Positions 1-7,645 of a stretch of DNA of 64,000 bases are shown in pieces. Source of the stretch: Streptomyces sp. NBC_00224 (lineage in GTDB: Bacteria > Actinomycetota > Actinomycetes > Streptomycetales > Streptomycetaceae). The stretch's first letter is position 1. Every line of letters starts with the position of its first letter. The translations under genes and the position numbers were made by a program. The notes below the pieces were generated by a model. The model was not told where the DNA came from and did not search any database. It saw only the letters and a list, made by a program, of their open reading frames with translations. Location: contig NZ_CP108106.1 of the NCBI RefSeq assembly GCF_041435195.1, forward strand, positions 4,746,501-4,810,500, written 5' to 3'.

Positions 1-1305
1 CGGGTCGGCGCTGTGGGCATGGGCGCGGGCCAGCAGTGCGCCCGTCATGCGGCCGTAGTCGTCCAGCTGGTCGGCGGCCAGGGCCGCGGGGTCGACGCTG
101 CCCTTGCGGTTGCGGAACTGCCGTACCTGGTAGGGACGTCCGTCGACGGTGGTCCAGCCGAGCAGGATGTCGCTGACGACCTGCATCCGCTTCTGGCCGA
201 GAACCACGCGGCGGCCCTCGTGGCCCGCGTCCGGGGCGTGGAAGCCTGCCTTGGCCAGGTGCGGCAGCAGGGCGGAGGCGCGGGCCTCCTTGACCTGGAG
301 CACCAGCGGCTCGCCGCGGTGGTCGAGGAGCAGCACCACGTACGACCGTGTTCCGACGCTGCCGGTGCCGACGACCCGGAAGGCCACGTCGTGTATCGCG
401 TACCGCGCGAGCAGCGGGAGGCGGTCTTCCGAGAGGGTTTCCAGGTAGGGGCCGAGCGAGGCGGCCACTGCGGTCGCCTCGGCGTCGGGCACCCGGCGCA
501 GCACCGGCGGGGCGTCGACGAAGCGGCGGTGCCCGTCGGCTATCTGCTCGGTGGCCTTGGCGGCGAAGCGGGCGCTGGTGTTGTTTCGGGCCTTGGCCGA
601 CACCCGCTCCAGGGTGCCGAGCAGGTCTCGCGCGTCGGTGTGGGAGACGAGCTCCTCGTCGGCGATCGCGTTCCAGGCGTCCAGCACAGGCAGTTTCGCG
701 AGGAGCCGCATCGTCCGCCGGTAGGCGCCGACCGTGTCGTAGGCCGCGGCCCGGCAGGTGTCCTCGTCGGCGCCCGCTGCACGGCCGGCCAGGATCAGGG
801 AGGCGGCGAGGCGCTTGAGGTCCCATTCCCAGGGGCCGTGCACGGTCTCGTCGAAGTCGTTCAGGTCGATGACGAGTCCGCCGCGCGCGTCGCCGTAGAG
901 GCCGAAGTTCGCCGCGTGGGCGTCGCCGCAGAGCTGGGCGCCGATTCCGGTGACGGGGGTGCCGACGAGGTCGTGGGCCATGAGTCCGGCGGCGCCGCGC
1001 AGGAAAGCGAACGGGGAGGCCGCCATGCGGCCCACGCGGATCGGCGTGAGCTCCGGCACGCGGCCCAGGTTGGACTCCTCGACGGCCCGGACCGCGTCGG
1101 GCCGGTCGGTGGAGAGGATGAGCGAGTCGTGCGACGAGCGGGGTACGCGGTCGCGCAGTGCTTTGCCGTCGCTCTTCGGCGAGCCGGCCGTATGGCCCGG
1201 TCCCCGGCCGTGGTGGTGTCGGAAGCCCGACACCTCGGGGATCCGGATCTGCCCGTCGTCGGGCACCGCTCGCAGGACCGGAATCACCGCCTCGACATCG
1301 CTCAT
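1..1305 (-). CDS. DUF2252 family protein (3' end outside window)
   Basis: Open from an ATG at 1305 leftward to the window edge, 435 codons without a stop, so the C-terminus is missing. A GGGAGG ribosome site lies about ten bases before the ATG. The protein has the DUF2252 layout: a short N-terminus, the segment RMAASPFAFLRGAA, then CGDAHAANFGLYGD followed by a DLNDFDET motif. The last two resemble the HxDxxxxN and D-type catalytic motifs of aminoglycoside-phosphotransferase-like kinases, to which DUF2252 is distantly related. The family's substrate is unknown to me. No signal peptide or membrane segment is visible, so it is probably cytoplasmic. It lies downstream of a long inverted repeat and appears to be its own transcription unit. 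Confidence 0.85.
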   Translation of the reverse strand, partial: MSDVEAVIPVLRAVPDDGQIRIPEVSGFRHHHGRGPGHTAGSPKSDGKALRDRVPRSSHDSLILSTDRPDAVRAVEESNLGRVPELTPIRVGRMAASPFAFLRGAAGLMAHDLVGTPVTGIGAQLCGDAHAANFGLYGDARGGLVIDLNDFDETVHGPWEWDLKRLAASLILAGRAAGADEDTCRAAAYDTVGAYRRTMRLLAKLPVLDAWNAIADEELVSHTDARDLLGTLERVSAKARNNTSARFAAKATEQIADGHRRFVDAPPVLRRVPDAEATAVAASLGPYLETLSEDRLPLLARYAIHDVAFRVVGTGSVGTRSYVVLLLDHRGEPLVLQVKEARASALLPHLAKAGFHAPDAGHEGRRVVLGQKRMQVVSDILLGWTTVDGRPYQVRQFRNRKGSVDPAALAADQLDDYGRMTGALLARAHAHSADP

Positions 1306-1389
1306 CGCGTGCCGCCTCCCCCGTGCTCGTTCAACATCAACAGCTCGAATGCCATGACGGTACCGTCGGCGGCCGACACCCGTCTCCCC

Positions 1390-1447
1390 CTGTGGATAAC
1401 TCCCGGCGGTGGCCATCGGGCAAGCCACCGCCGGGAGTTATCCACAG
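1390..1447. repeat. Perfect 24-bp inverted repeat carrying two DnaA boxes
   Basis: The arms are 1390-1413 and 1424-1447, identical as reverse complements over 24 bases, with a 10-base loop. Each outer arm carries an exact TTATCCACA box: 1391-1399 on the minus strand and 1438-1446 on the plus strand. The repeat sits between the leftward membrane-protein gene ending at 1480 and the leftward DUF2252 gene starting at 1305. It could therefore be the terminator of the first gene, although no T-run follows the stem. The DnaA boxes are seen directly; binding is inferred. Confidence 0.8.
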
Positions 1448-1479
1448 CCGGACAATCGAGGTCGGGGAGACGATCGAGG

Positions 1480-2616
1480 TCAGACGCCGACCGCTTCCTC
1501 CAGCTCCTCCTCCAGTTGCTCCTCCAGTTGCTCTTCTTCCTCCCGGCCTTCGCCTCCGGCACCGGCGCCCGTACCGACGTCCGCACCACTCACAGCGCCC
1601 ACACCCACACCCACAGCCGCACCGGCACCCGCCCCCGGAGCCACCGCCCCCCGCCCCCGCTCGGCCAGCGCCGCGATGCCCATCAGAGCGACGCCCGCCA
1701 GGAGCCAGAGCACCAGGACCAGCACGTGGCCGCCGAGGCCGTTGCCCGCGAAGTACACGTGGCTGCGGGCGCCCTCGACGAACCCGGCGCCGTTCCAGAA
1801 GGCGTGCAGGGCGCCGAAGAAGCCGGGCTGGAGTTCGGGCCGGAAGATGCCGCCGGAGCTGGTGAAGTTGAGCATCACGAAGAGGACCATCACGCCGAGC
1901 GTCGTCCACCTCTTGAGGAAGGTGTGCAGCCCGACGCCGATCAGCAGGATCCCGGCCGAGTACAGCCACGCCATGCCCCAGACGCCGCCGAGTCCGGTGT
2001 CGACCAGGTGGAACATCGGGCCTGCGAAGACCGCGCCGATGCCGCTGACCAGGACCGACATGCCCAGCGCCAGCAGCGCCCTGATCCTCAGTGGCAGTAC
2101 GGCACCGGCGCCGCCGATCACCGCGACGGACGCGTACGAGCCGATGCTCAGCGCGACGAGCAGGAAGAAGATGCCCTGGCCGGTCGGGTCGCCCTTGGCG
2201 AGGTCCGTCACGTCGGTCACCTTGAGGGGCGCGTCCTGCGCCGCCGCCACCTTGGTGAAGACCTTCTCGACGGCCGTGGCGCTGGTGTCGGAGGAGGCGG
2301 AGGCAACGAGCAGTTCGGGCTTGGCGCCGGGGATGTAGGCGCCGTACACGTGCTGCTGCTCCAGGCTGTCGACGGCGGTCGCGCGGTCGGGGACGGTACG
2401 GACGTCGAGCGCGCCCGCGCCCTTGTCCTGGAGGGTCTGGGCGAGCACCTGCGCGCTGGGTCCCGAGCCGACGATGTCGACCCGCAGGTCGTGCGGCTGC
2501 GGGTTGTGGAAGGCCCCCAGATACGCGAGGCCCATCCCGACGCACATCAGCAGCGGGGTGAGGAGATGGCTGAGCACATGGCGCAGAGGGCTGGGAGCGG
2601 TACCGGCGGACACCAC
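1480..2616 (-). CDS. Multi-spanning membrane protein, ABC-2/YhgE-like
   Basis: About 378 residues if it begins at the GTG at 2616, which follows GGAG. GTG codons at 2613 and 2670 are alternatives, the last giving 396 residues. One N-terminal membrane segment is followed by an external domain of roughly 130 residues and then five or six hydrophobic segments. This is the layout of ABC-2 type permeases and YhgE/Pip-like proteins. The last 20 residues are a run of Glu and Leu encoded by repeated CTC codons on the opposite strand, after an Ala/Gly-rich stretch. No ATPase gene is adjacent. It lies directly downstream of a two-component system, which may control it through the inverted repeats upstream. 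Function unknown. Confidence 0.7.
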   Translation of the reverse strand: MVSAGTAPSPLRHVLSHLLTPLLMCVGMGLAYLGAFHNPQPHDLRVDIVGSGPSAQVLAQTLQDKGAGALDVRTVPDRATAVDSLEQQHVYGAYIPGAKPELLVASASSDTSATAVEKVFTKVAAAQDAPLKVTDVTDLAKGDPTGQGIFFLLVALSIGSYASVAVIGGAGAVLPLRIRALLALGMSVLVSGIGAVFAGPMFHLVDTGLGGVWGMAWLYSAGILLIGVGLHTFLKRWTTLGVMVLFVMLNFTSSGGIFRPELQPGFFGALHAFWNGAGFVEGARSHVYFAGNGLGGHVLVLVLWLLAGVALMGIAALAERGRGAVAPGAGAGAAVGVGVGAVSGADVGTGAGAGGEGREEEEQLEEQLEEELEEAVGV

Positions 2617-2631
2617 AACTCCAATGGTTGG

Positions 2632-2667
2632 CTTATACAACTCACTCGATATGTTGTACTCTACAAC
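2632..2667 (-). promoter_or_regulatory. AT-rich promoter with repeated TACAAC/GTTGTA dyads
   Basis: In this GC-rich genome a 36-base AT-rich patch stands directly upstream of the membrane-protein gene. It holds TACAAC at 2636-2641 and 2662-2667 and GTTGTA at 2653-2658. The last two form a perfect dyad with a 3-base spacer (2653-2667). A TATAAG hexamer on the minus strand (2637-2632) could be the -10 element. The dyads look like an operator. The adjacent response regulator is a plausible binder, but that is inference. Confidence 0.5.
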
Positions 2668-2784
2668 CACTTCACCGAAATGGCGAACACCCAGATCACC
2701 GCGTTAGACCACCGCGCTAGACCACCGCGTTAAATCAGCGCGTTACGCCAGAGCACCTGGAATCCGCAGCGCGCCGCGCCCGCT

Positions 2785-2800
2785 TGTTTCACGTGAAACA
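2785..2800. promoter_or_regulatory. parS: parS site
   Basis: Exact palindrome GTTTCACGTGAAAC at 2786-2799, extended by T and A on its flanks. This is the known ParB-binding site of Streptomyces. It lies between the response regulator gene and the membrane-protein promoter and is the leftmost of eleven in the window, about 34 kb from oriC. Confidence 0.95.
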
Positions 2801-2879
2801 AGCCCCCCCCAGGCCCCGAGCCTCCAGCCCGCCCCGCCCCATCCCGCCCCTCCGCGTCGCCCCCACCGCGTCGCCCCGC

Positions 2880-3575
2880 CTACAACCCCGCGTCCCGCGC
2901 CAGCAGCGCCGCCTGCACCCTGTTCTCGCACTCCAGCTTCGCCAGGATGCGGCTCACATACGTCTTCACCGTGGCCTCGCTCATATGGAGCCGCTTACCG
3001 GCGTCCGCGTTGGACAGGCCCTCCCCGAGCAGCGCCAGTACGTCCCGCTCCCGCGCGGACAGCACCTCCACCCGGCGCCGCGCCTCCTCGCCCCGGGCCG
3101 CCGCGCGCCCCGTCGCCAGCTGGTCCACGACGTGCCGGGTCGCACCGGGCGACAGATAGGCGTCCCCGGCCGCCGCCGCCCGTACCGCGGCGATCAGCTC
3201 GGCCGGGGCGGTGTCCTTGAGCAGGAATCCGGCGCCCCCGTGCTCCAGCGCGCGCAGCACGTTCTCCCGCTCGCCGAACGTGGTGAGGATGATCACCCGG
3301 GCCGCCGGGGTGCTCCTGCGCAGCTCGGCCAGCGCGGTCAGACCGTCCATCACCGGCATCTGGATGTCGAGCAGCACCACGTCGGCGCCGTGCGCCCGTA
3401 CCGCCTCGATGGCCTCCCGGCCGTTCGCCGCCTCGGCCGCGACCTCGATGGCCGGGTCCGACGTGAGGATCATCCTGATCCCCGCCCTGATCAGCGGCTC
3501 GTCGTCCGCGATCACCACCTTGATCCGCACACCGTGTGCGACCCCCGGACCGAGTGGACCGCCTGGACCCGTCAC
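2880..3575 (-). CDS. NarL/FixJ-family response regulator
   Basis: 231 residues from a GTG at 3575 with AGGAG about nine bases upstream. A receiver domain occupies residues 17-135, with acidic residues ADDE near 23-26, the phosphoacceptor Asp at about 70 in LLDIQMP, and the conserved Lys in FLLKD. A LuxR-type helix-turn-helix follows at about 165-225, with LSARERDVLALL and the recognition segment MSEATVKTYVSRILAKL. It is the partner of the histidine kinase gene upstream, 73 bp away on the same strand. It should bind DNA as a phosphorylated dimer. A likely target is the membrane-protein promoter just downstream, by analogy with LiaR/VraR-type systems. That link is inference. Confidence 0.9.
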   Translation of the reverse strand: MTGPGGPLGPGVAHGVRIKVVIADDEPLIRAGIRMILTSDPAIEVAAEAANGREAIEAVRAHGADVVLLDIQMPVMDGLTALAELRRSTPAARVIILTTFGERENVLRALEHGGAGFLLKDTAPAELIAAVRAAAAGDAYLSPGATRHVVDQLATGRAAARGEEARRRVEVLSARERDVLALLGEGLSNADAGKRLHMSEATVKTYVSRILAKLECENRVQAALLARDAGL

Positions 3576-3648
3576 GCCTGCTCCTGTCCTCGCGCCGCGC
3601 CGACGTGCTCCCGCCGCGCCGCACCACCACTCGACCTCGTACGACGAG

Positions 3649-5394
3649 CTATCGCTCGACCTTGTACGACTTCTTCTCGATCAGCTTGCCGTCCTTGAAG
3701 CAGAACCGGAAAACGGGCTCGGTCTTGGCGCTGTCGCCGAACTCGGACGACATCAGTACCAGGCAGCTCGAACCGGCGGGCGCGGCGGGGCCCTTGCCGG
3801 GCAGCCCCTTCGTCAGGAACGTGTCGCCGTCGGGCAGCCGGTCGCGCACGTCCTGCTCGGTGCTGCCGACCTTGATGTCCTTGTACTCGGCGGGGTCGAT
3901 CATCGCCTTGTCCGCGGACCCGGCGATGAAGAACAGCCCGACGCCCGCGGCCACCGCGAGCAGCACCACCGCCGCGAAGGCGATCCCGCACCCCAGCGCG
4001 ACGCCACCGGCCCTGCTCCTGCTGCTCATGGCCAACTCCCTCTCCGCGACGTTCAGGTCGACGTTCCAGCCGACGTGCCGGCCGGCCTGCTGCCGGCCGG
4101 TCCCCGTCGCACCGGCCGGACCACCGTCGCCGAGCGGGAGGGCGCCCGGCTGCTGCCGGAAGTCGTCCGCCGTATCGACGAAGGTCGTCGCCTCCGCCGC
4201 CCCGTACGGGAGCACCCCGGCCACCCGGAAGCCCCCATCGCCGGTCCGCCCCGTGTGGACCATGCCGCCGACCAGCCGGGCCCGTTCGTGCAGCCCGGTC
4301 AGGCCCTGGCCGCCGCTGACCACTTCGTCCGGCGGGGGCCCGGCCACCGGCCCGTTGACGACCTCGACGACGAGCGAGTCGGGCTCGTAGCGCAGTTCCA
4401 CGCCGATGGGGGCGCCGGGCGCGTGCTTGTACGCGTTGGTCAGCGCCTCCTGGACGATGCGGTACGCCGCGTGGTCGGACGCGGGGGCCAGCTGCCGGGG
4501 CTCCCCCGTCTCGCGCAGCTCCACCGTGGTGCCCGCCGCCCGGGCGGCCGCCACCAGGAGCTCGACGCCTGCCGTGCCGCGGGCGGCACGCTGTGCCTCG
4601 TCCGTGTGGTGGTCCGGTGCCTCGACGCCGTCGCGCAGGATGCCGACGACCGCGCGCAGTTCGTGCATGGCGGCGACCGAGGCCTCCCGCAGTACCCCGA
4701 CGGCCTCGCGCTGGCGGCCCGTCAGCGCCGGGTCGACCTCAAGGGCCCCGGTGTGCACGGAGATCAGCGCCAGTTGGTGGCCGAGGCTGTCGTGCATGTC
4801 CTGGGCGATGCGCTGGCGCTCGCGCAGCCGGGCCTGTCCGGCGACCATGGCGCGCTCGCGCAGCAGCTGCGCGTTGCGCTCCTGCATGGTCTGCAGCAGG
4901 GTGCGGCGCTGGTACCAGTAGCGGCTGGCGAGGCCGGGCACCACGGCGATCACCATGAAGAGGAGCGCCGCGATCAGGGCGATGGCGAACAGCGGCATTC
5001 CGCCGGACTCAGTGAGCGCGATACCGACCAGATATCCGGCGAACGCGGCGCAGAAGGCGACCAGGGCCCGTCCCGCCCCGGCGATGCGCCGCCCCGCCGC
5101 GCAGGCCACCAGGAGCAGCAGCAGGGCGGCACCCGCGCTGGCCCCGCTGAGCGCGGCCGTGGCGATGAGCACGCTCGCGGGGAACGTGCGGCGCAGCGGC
5201 GTCAGGACGAGGACGGCGACGGCCACGAGTGCGGGCACCACCAGGCCTCCGCCGGCCAGCAGGCCCGCGCCGCCGGCGGCGGCCAGGGCCAGCAGGAGGG
5301 CGAGGGCCGACTCGCCGAAGGTCCGGCGGCGGGACCAGGGTTCGGGTCCCGCCAGCCGTCGGCGGGCGTCCTGGATCTTCGATGACACATCCAC
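3649..5394 (-). CDS. NarL-type sensor histidine kinase with C-terminal membrane extension
   Basis: 581 residues from a GTG at 5394. Four or five membrane segments fill residues 28-155. The HisKA_3 dimerisation domain follows, with the phosphoacceptor His at about 201 in QDMHDSLGHQ. The HATPase domain has the N-box in ALTNAYKHAPG (about 315-326) and the glycine box in GGQGLTGLHERA. The catalytic part ends near residue 405. The remaining 175 residues are unusual: a linker, another membrane segment (about 468-490), and a small domain with two cysteines ending in KSYKVER. An internal start in MSSRSRAGG could make this tail a separate protein, but the frame is continuous and no stop intervenes. 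The tail would face outside if the topology holds, giving a second sensory module. Confidence 0.88.
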   Translation of the reverse strand: MDVSSKIQDARRRLAGPEPWSRRRTFGESALALLLALAAAGGAGLLAGGGLVVPALVAVAVLVLTPLRRTFPASVLIATAALSGASAGAALLLLLVACAAGRRIAGAGRALVAFCAAFAGYLVGIALTESGGMPLFAIALIAALLFMVIAVVPGLASRYWYQRRTLLQTMQERNAQLLRERAMVAGQARLRERQRIAQDMHDSLGHQLALISVHTGALEVDPALTGRQREAVGVLREASVAAMHELRAVVGILRDGVEAPDHHTDEAQRAARGTAGVELLVAAARAAGTTVELRETGEPRQLAPASDHAAYRIVQEALTNAYKHAPGAPIGVELRYEPDSLVVEVVNGPVAGPPPDEVVSGGQGLTGLHERARLVGGMVHTGRTGDGGFRVAGVLPYGAAEATTFVDTADDFRQQPGALPLGDGGPAGATGTGRQQAGRHVGWNVDLNVAERELAMSSRSRAGGVALGCGIAFAAVVLLAVAAGVGLFFIAGSADKAMIDPAEYKDIKVGSTEQDVRDRLPDGDTFLTKGLPGKGPAAPAGSSCLVLMSSEFGDSAKTEPVFRFCFKDGKLIEKKSYKVER

Positions 5395-5577
5395 GTCCGC
5401 ACCCTAGGCAGCGGCGCGGGCGCCGGACGGCTCTCTTTCGTCGCGCCCCGCCGAGACGAAAGTCTCCGTAGTGCCAGGGTCGACGGCCGGGTCGGCGGCG
5501 GGTGCGCTCGGCCGCCCCGTATGACGGACGTCTCGTGCACGAGGGCGCCGCCGAGTTCTCTCGCGCTTCCGGGAACG

Positions 5578-5615
5578 CGAAAGCCCCGCCGGTCGTTTGA
5601 CCTGCGGGGCTTTCG
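5578..5615 (-). terminator. Terminator of tRNA-Leu
   Basis: A 12-bp perfect stem, with arms CGAAAGCCCCGC at 5578-5589 and its complement at 5604-5615, and a 14-base loop. It lies just beyond the 3' end of the leftward tRNA-Leu gene. Confidence 0.75.
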
Positions 5616-5620
5616 TTCTG

Positions 5621-5703
5621 TGGGCGAGGGGGGATTTGAACCCCCACGTCCCGAAGGACACTGGCACCTGAAGCCAGCGCGTCTGCCGTTCCGCCACTCG
5701 CCC
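5621..5703 (-). tRNA. tRNA-Leu (CAG)
   Basis: Reads on the minus strand as an 83-base class II tRNA with acceptor stem GGGCGAG/CTCGCCC and discriminator A. The anticodon loop TTCAGGT gives anticodon CAG for CTG codons, the dominant Leu codon here. The variable arm is long, around GTCCTTCGGGAC, as required of tRNA-Leu. The T-loop is GGTTCAAATCC. CCA is not encoded, so it must be added by the CCA enzyme encoded at 56.3 kb. Confidence 0.95.
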
Positions 5704-6081
5704 GAGTGGTGTCCGAGGCCTTCGCACCTTTTCGGTGCGCTTGCCTGGCGACGTCGAGAAGATTAGCACGCTGGACAGGGTGGATTCACATCCGTTGTTT
5801 CCGCTGCCCACGGGGGGCAGGAGAGGGGAGGAAGGACGACGTACAGCGACGGTTCGGAGACCCACAGAAACCTCACAGGGGCCCGATGGGAACGAGGAGG
5901 GGCTCCACCCACTCCTCCACGGTGCACCCCGGGTGCGGGACACTGTCAGGAGGCCACCTCTACGATCCGTGTGAGAGGTGACACTCGTCCACCGGTCACA
6001 GAAGGGGAACCAGCCGATTTCCCGACGCGTGGATACGATCAGTAAGCAGTACCAGGACGACATCGACGGAGGAGGTGCCAC
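5704..6081. other. Intergenic region between tRNA-Leu and fhaA
   Basis: 378 bases between divergent genes. A TAATCT hexamer on the minus strand (5765-5760) within GCTAATCTTC is a candidate -10 for tRNA-Leu, about 57 bases ahead of the tRNA. The same GCTAATCTTC string lies upstream of tRNA-Ile. No good -35 match is visible. The promoter of fhaA must lie in the right half but I cannot place it with confidence. No convincing small gene is seen. Confidence 0.4.
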
Positions 6082-6969
6082 ATGGGAGTCATGAAGCGTT
6101 TCGAGCAGCGTCTCGAAGGCCTGGTCAACGGCACCTTCGCGAAGGTCTTCAAGTCCGAGGTCCAGCCCGTCGAGATCGCCGGCGCCCTCCAGCGCGAGTG
6201 CGACAACAACGCGACGATCTGGAACCGCGAGCGGACCGTCGTCCCCAACGACTTCATCGTCGAGCTCAGCGCGCCCGACTTCGAGCGCCTGAGCCCGTAC
6301 TCGGGCCAGCTGGGCGACGAACTGTCCGGCCTGGTCCGCGACTACGCCAAGCAGCAGCGGTACACGTTCATGGGGCCGATCAAGGTCCATCTGGAGAAGG
6401 CCGAGGATCTCGACACCGGCCTGTACCGGGTGCGCAGTCGTACGCTCGCCTCCAGCACCGACCAGCAGGACCAGCACAGCCAGCAGGAGCAGCACGGCAG
6501 GCCTCCGGGTCCGGCCCGTCCCGCTCCCGCCGCATCGCCGCAGTCCCCCCAGGGCCGCGGCGGCTACGGCTATCCGCCCGCCGCGGCACCGCCGATGCCG
6601 GCCGCCCCGCCCCCCGGTGGGAACGGCGGCCCCGGCCGCCCCGGCGCGGACCGCCGTCCGACGGCTCCCGGCCCCATGCCGGGCTCCCAGGTGCGGCGCT
6701 GGATCGAGATCAACGGCACCCGCCACCAGATCTCCCGCCCGACGCTGGTGCTGGGTCGCAGCACCGACGCCGATGTGCGGATCGACGACCCCGGCGTCTC
6801 GCGCCGGCACTGTGAGATCCGGACCGGAACGCCCTCGACGATCCAGGATCTCGGGTCCACCAACGGCATCGTGGTGGACGGGCAGCACACCACCCGCGCT
6901 ACGCTCCGCGACGGCTCGCGGATCGTCGTGGGCAGCACCACCATCGTTTACCGGCAAGCCGAAGGGTGA
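6082..6969 (+). CDS. fhaA: FhaA: DUF3662 and FHA-domain protein
   Basis: 295 residues. The ATG is preceded by GGAGGAGGTG. The N-terminal DUF3662 domain (about 1-125) begins MGVMKRFEQRLEGLVNG. A Gln/Pro/Gly-rich linker spans about 130-215. The C-terminal FHA domain binds phosphothreonine, with LGRSTDADVRI, SRRHCEI and DLGSTNG carrying the conserved Gly-Arg, Ser-His and Asn residues. The mycobacterial homologue binds the phosphorylated pseudokinase partner of MurJ and helps regulate peptidoglycan synthesis. Both a pseudokinase gene and murJ occur in this window near 50-54 kb. It is the first gene of the rightward cluster running to pknB. Confidence 0.93.
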   Translation: MGVMKRFEQRLEGLVNGTFAKVFKSEVQPVEIAGALQRECDNNATIWNRERTVVPNDFIVELSAPDFERLSPYSGQLGDELSGLVRDYAKQQRYTFMGPIKVHLEKAEDLDTGLYRVRSRTLASSTDQQDQHSQQEQHGRPPGPARPAPAASPQSPQGRGGYGYPPAAAPPMPAAPPPGGNGGPGRPGADRRPTAPGPMPGSQVRRWIEINGTRHQISRPTLVLGRSTDADVRIDDPGVSRRHCEIRTGTPSTIQDLGSTNGIVVDGQHTTRATLRDGSRIVVGSTTIVYRQAEG

Positions 6970-6979
6970 AGCGGGGGCA

Positions 6980-7513
6980 ATGTCAGAGCTGACCCTCACG
7001 GTCATGCGGTTGGGTTTCCTCGCCGTACTGTGGCTGTTCGTCATCGTGGCCGTTCAGGTCATTCGTAGCGACCTGTTCGGCACCCGGGTCACCCAGCGCG
7101 GTTCGCGCCGGGGTGGCGACACGGGCCGCCAGCAGACCGGCCGGCAGGCCGCCGCCGCTGCCGCGCCGCCGCAGCAGCGCGGCCAGCAGGCCCCGTCCGG
7201 CGGCCGCCAGCGCCGGGGCGCGCCCACCAAGCTGGTGGTGTCCGAGGGCACCCTCACCGGCACGACGGTGGCGCTGCAGGGCCAGACCGTCACGCTGGGC
7301 CGGGCGCACGACTCGACGATCGTCCTGGACGACGACTACGCATCGAGCCGCCATGCCAGGATCTACCCGGACCGCGACGGCAACTGGATCGTCGAGGACC
7401 TGGGTTCCACCAACGGCACCTACCTGGACCGGACGCGGCTCACCACCCCGACCCCGATTCCGCTGGGCGCGCCGATCCGCATCGGCAAGACCGTCATCGA
7501 GCTGCGGAAGTAG
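6980..7513 (+). CDS. fhaB: FhaB: membrane-anchored FHA protein
   Basis: 177 residues. The ATG at 6980 follows GCGGGGGC, ten bases after the fhaA stop. One N-terminal membrane helix (about 5-27) is followed by a Gln/Arg-rich linker and an FHA domain from about 88 to the end, with LGRAHDSTIVL, SSRHARI and DLGSTNGTYLD. It is the FipA/FhaB type of FHA protein encoded beside the PknB kinase in actinobacteria. The kinase phosphorylates it, and it links the kinase to division proteins such as FtsZ and FtsQ. It is probably cotranscribed with fhaA and the phosphatase. Confidence 0.93.
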   Translation: MSELTLTVMRLGFLAVLWLFVIVAVQVIRSDLFGTRVTQRGSRRGGDTGRQQTGRQAAAAAAPPQQRGQQAPSGGRQRRGAPTKLVVSEGTLTGTTVALQGQTVTLGRAHDSTIVLDDDYASSRHARIYPDRDGNWIVEDLGSTNGTYLDRTRLTTPTPIPLGAPIRIGKTVIELRK

Positions 7514-7645
7514 TACGACAATGAGCGAGCGGAGCGAGCGAGCCGCGGCGGTCCGGACGACGGACCGGGACGGGCTCCCGACCGGAGGGTGGGCAGTGTG
7601 GCTCGACATGACCGGCTGTACCCCGAGCCGACAGGCGAGGTGGGT

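Noticed and set aside
13..2733. Open frame of 906 codons on the plus strand
   Set aside because: It is antisense to the DUF2252 and membrane-protein genes, whose motifs, ribosome sites and membrane helices are convincing.
2784..3698. Short or long frames beginning MFHVK at parS sites
   Set aside because: The parS palindrome contains an in-frame string that always reads FHVK and is often preceded by ATG or GTG, creating false starts. No ribosome sites or sensible downstream sequence support them.
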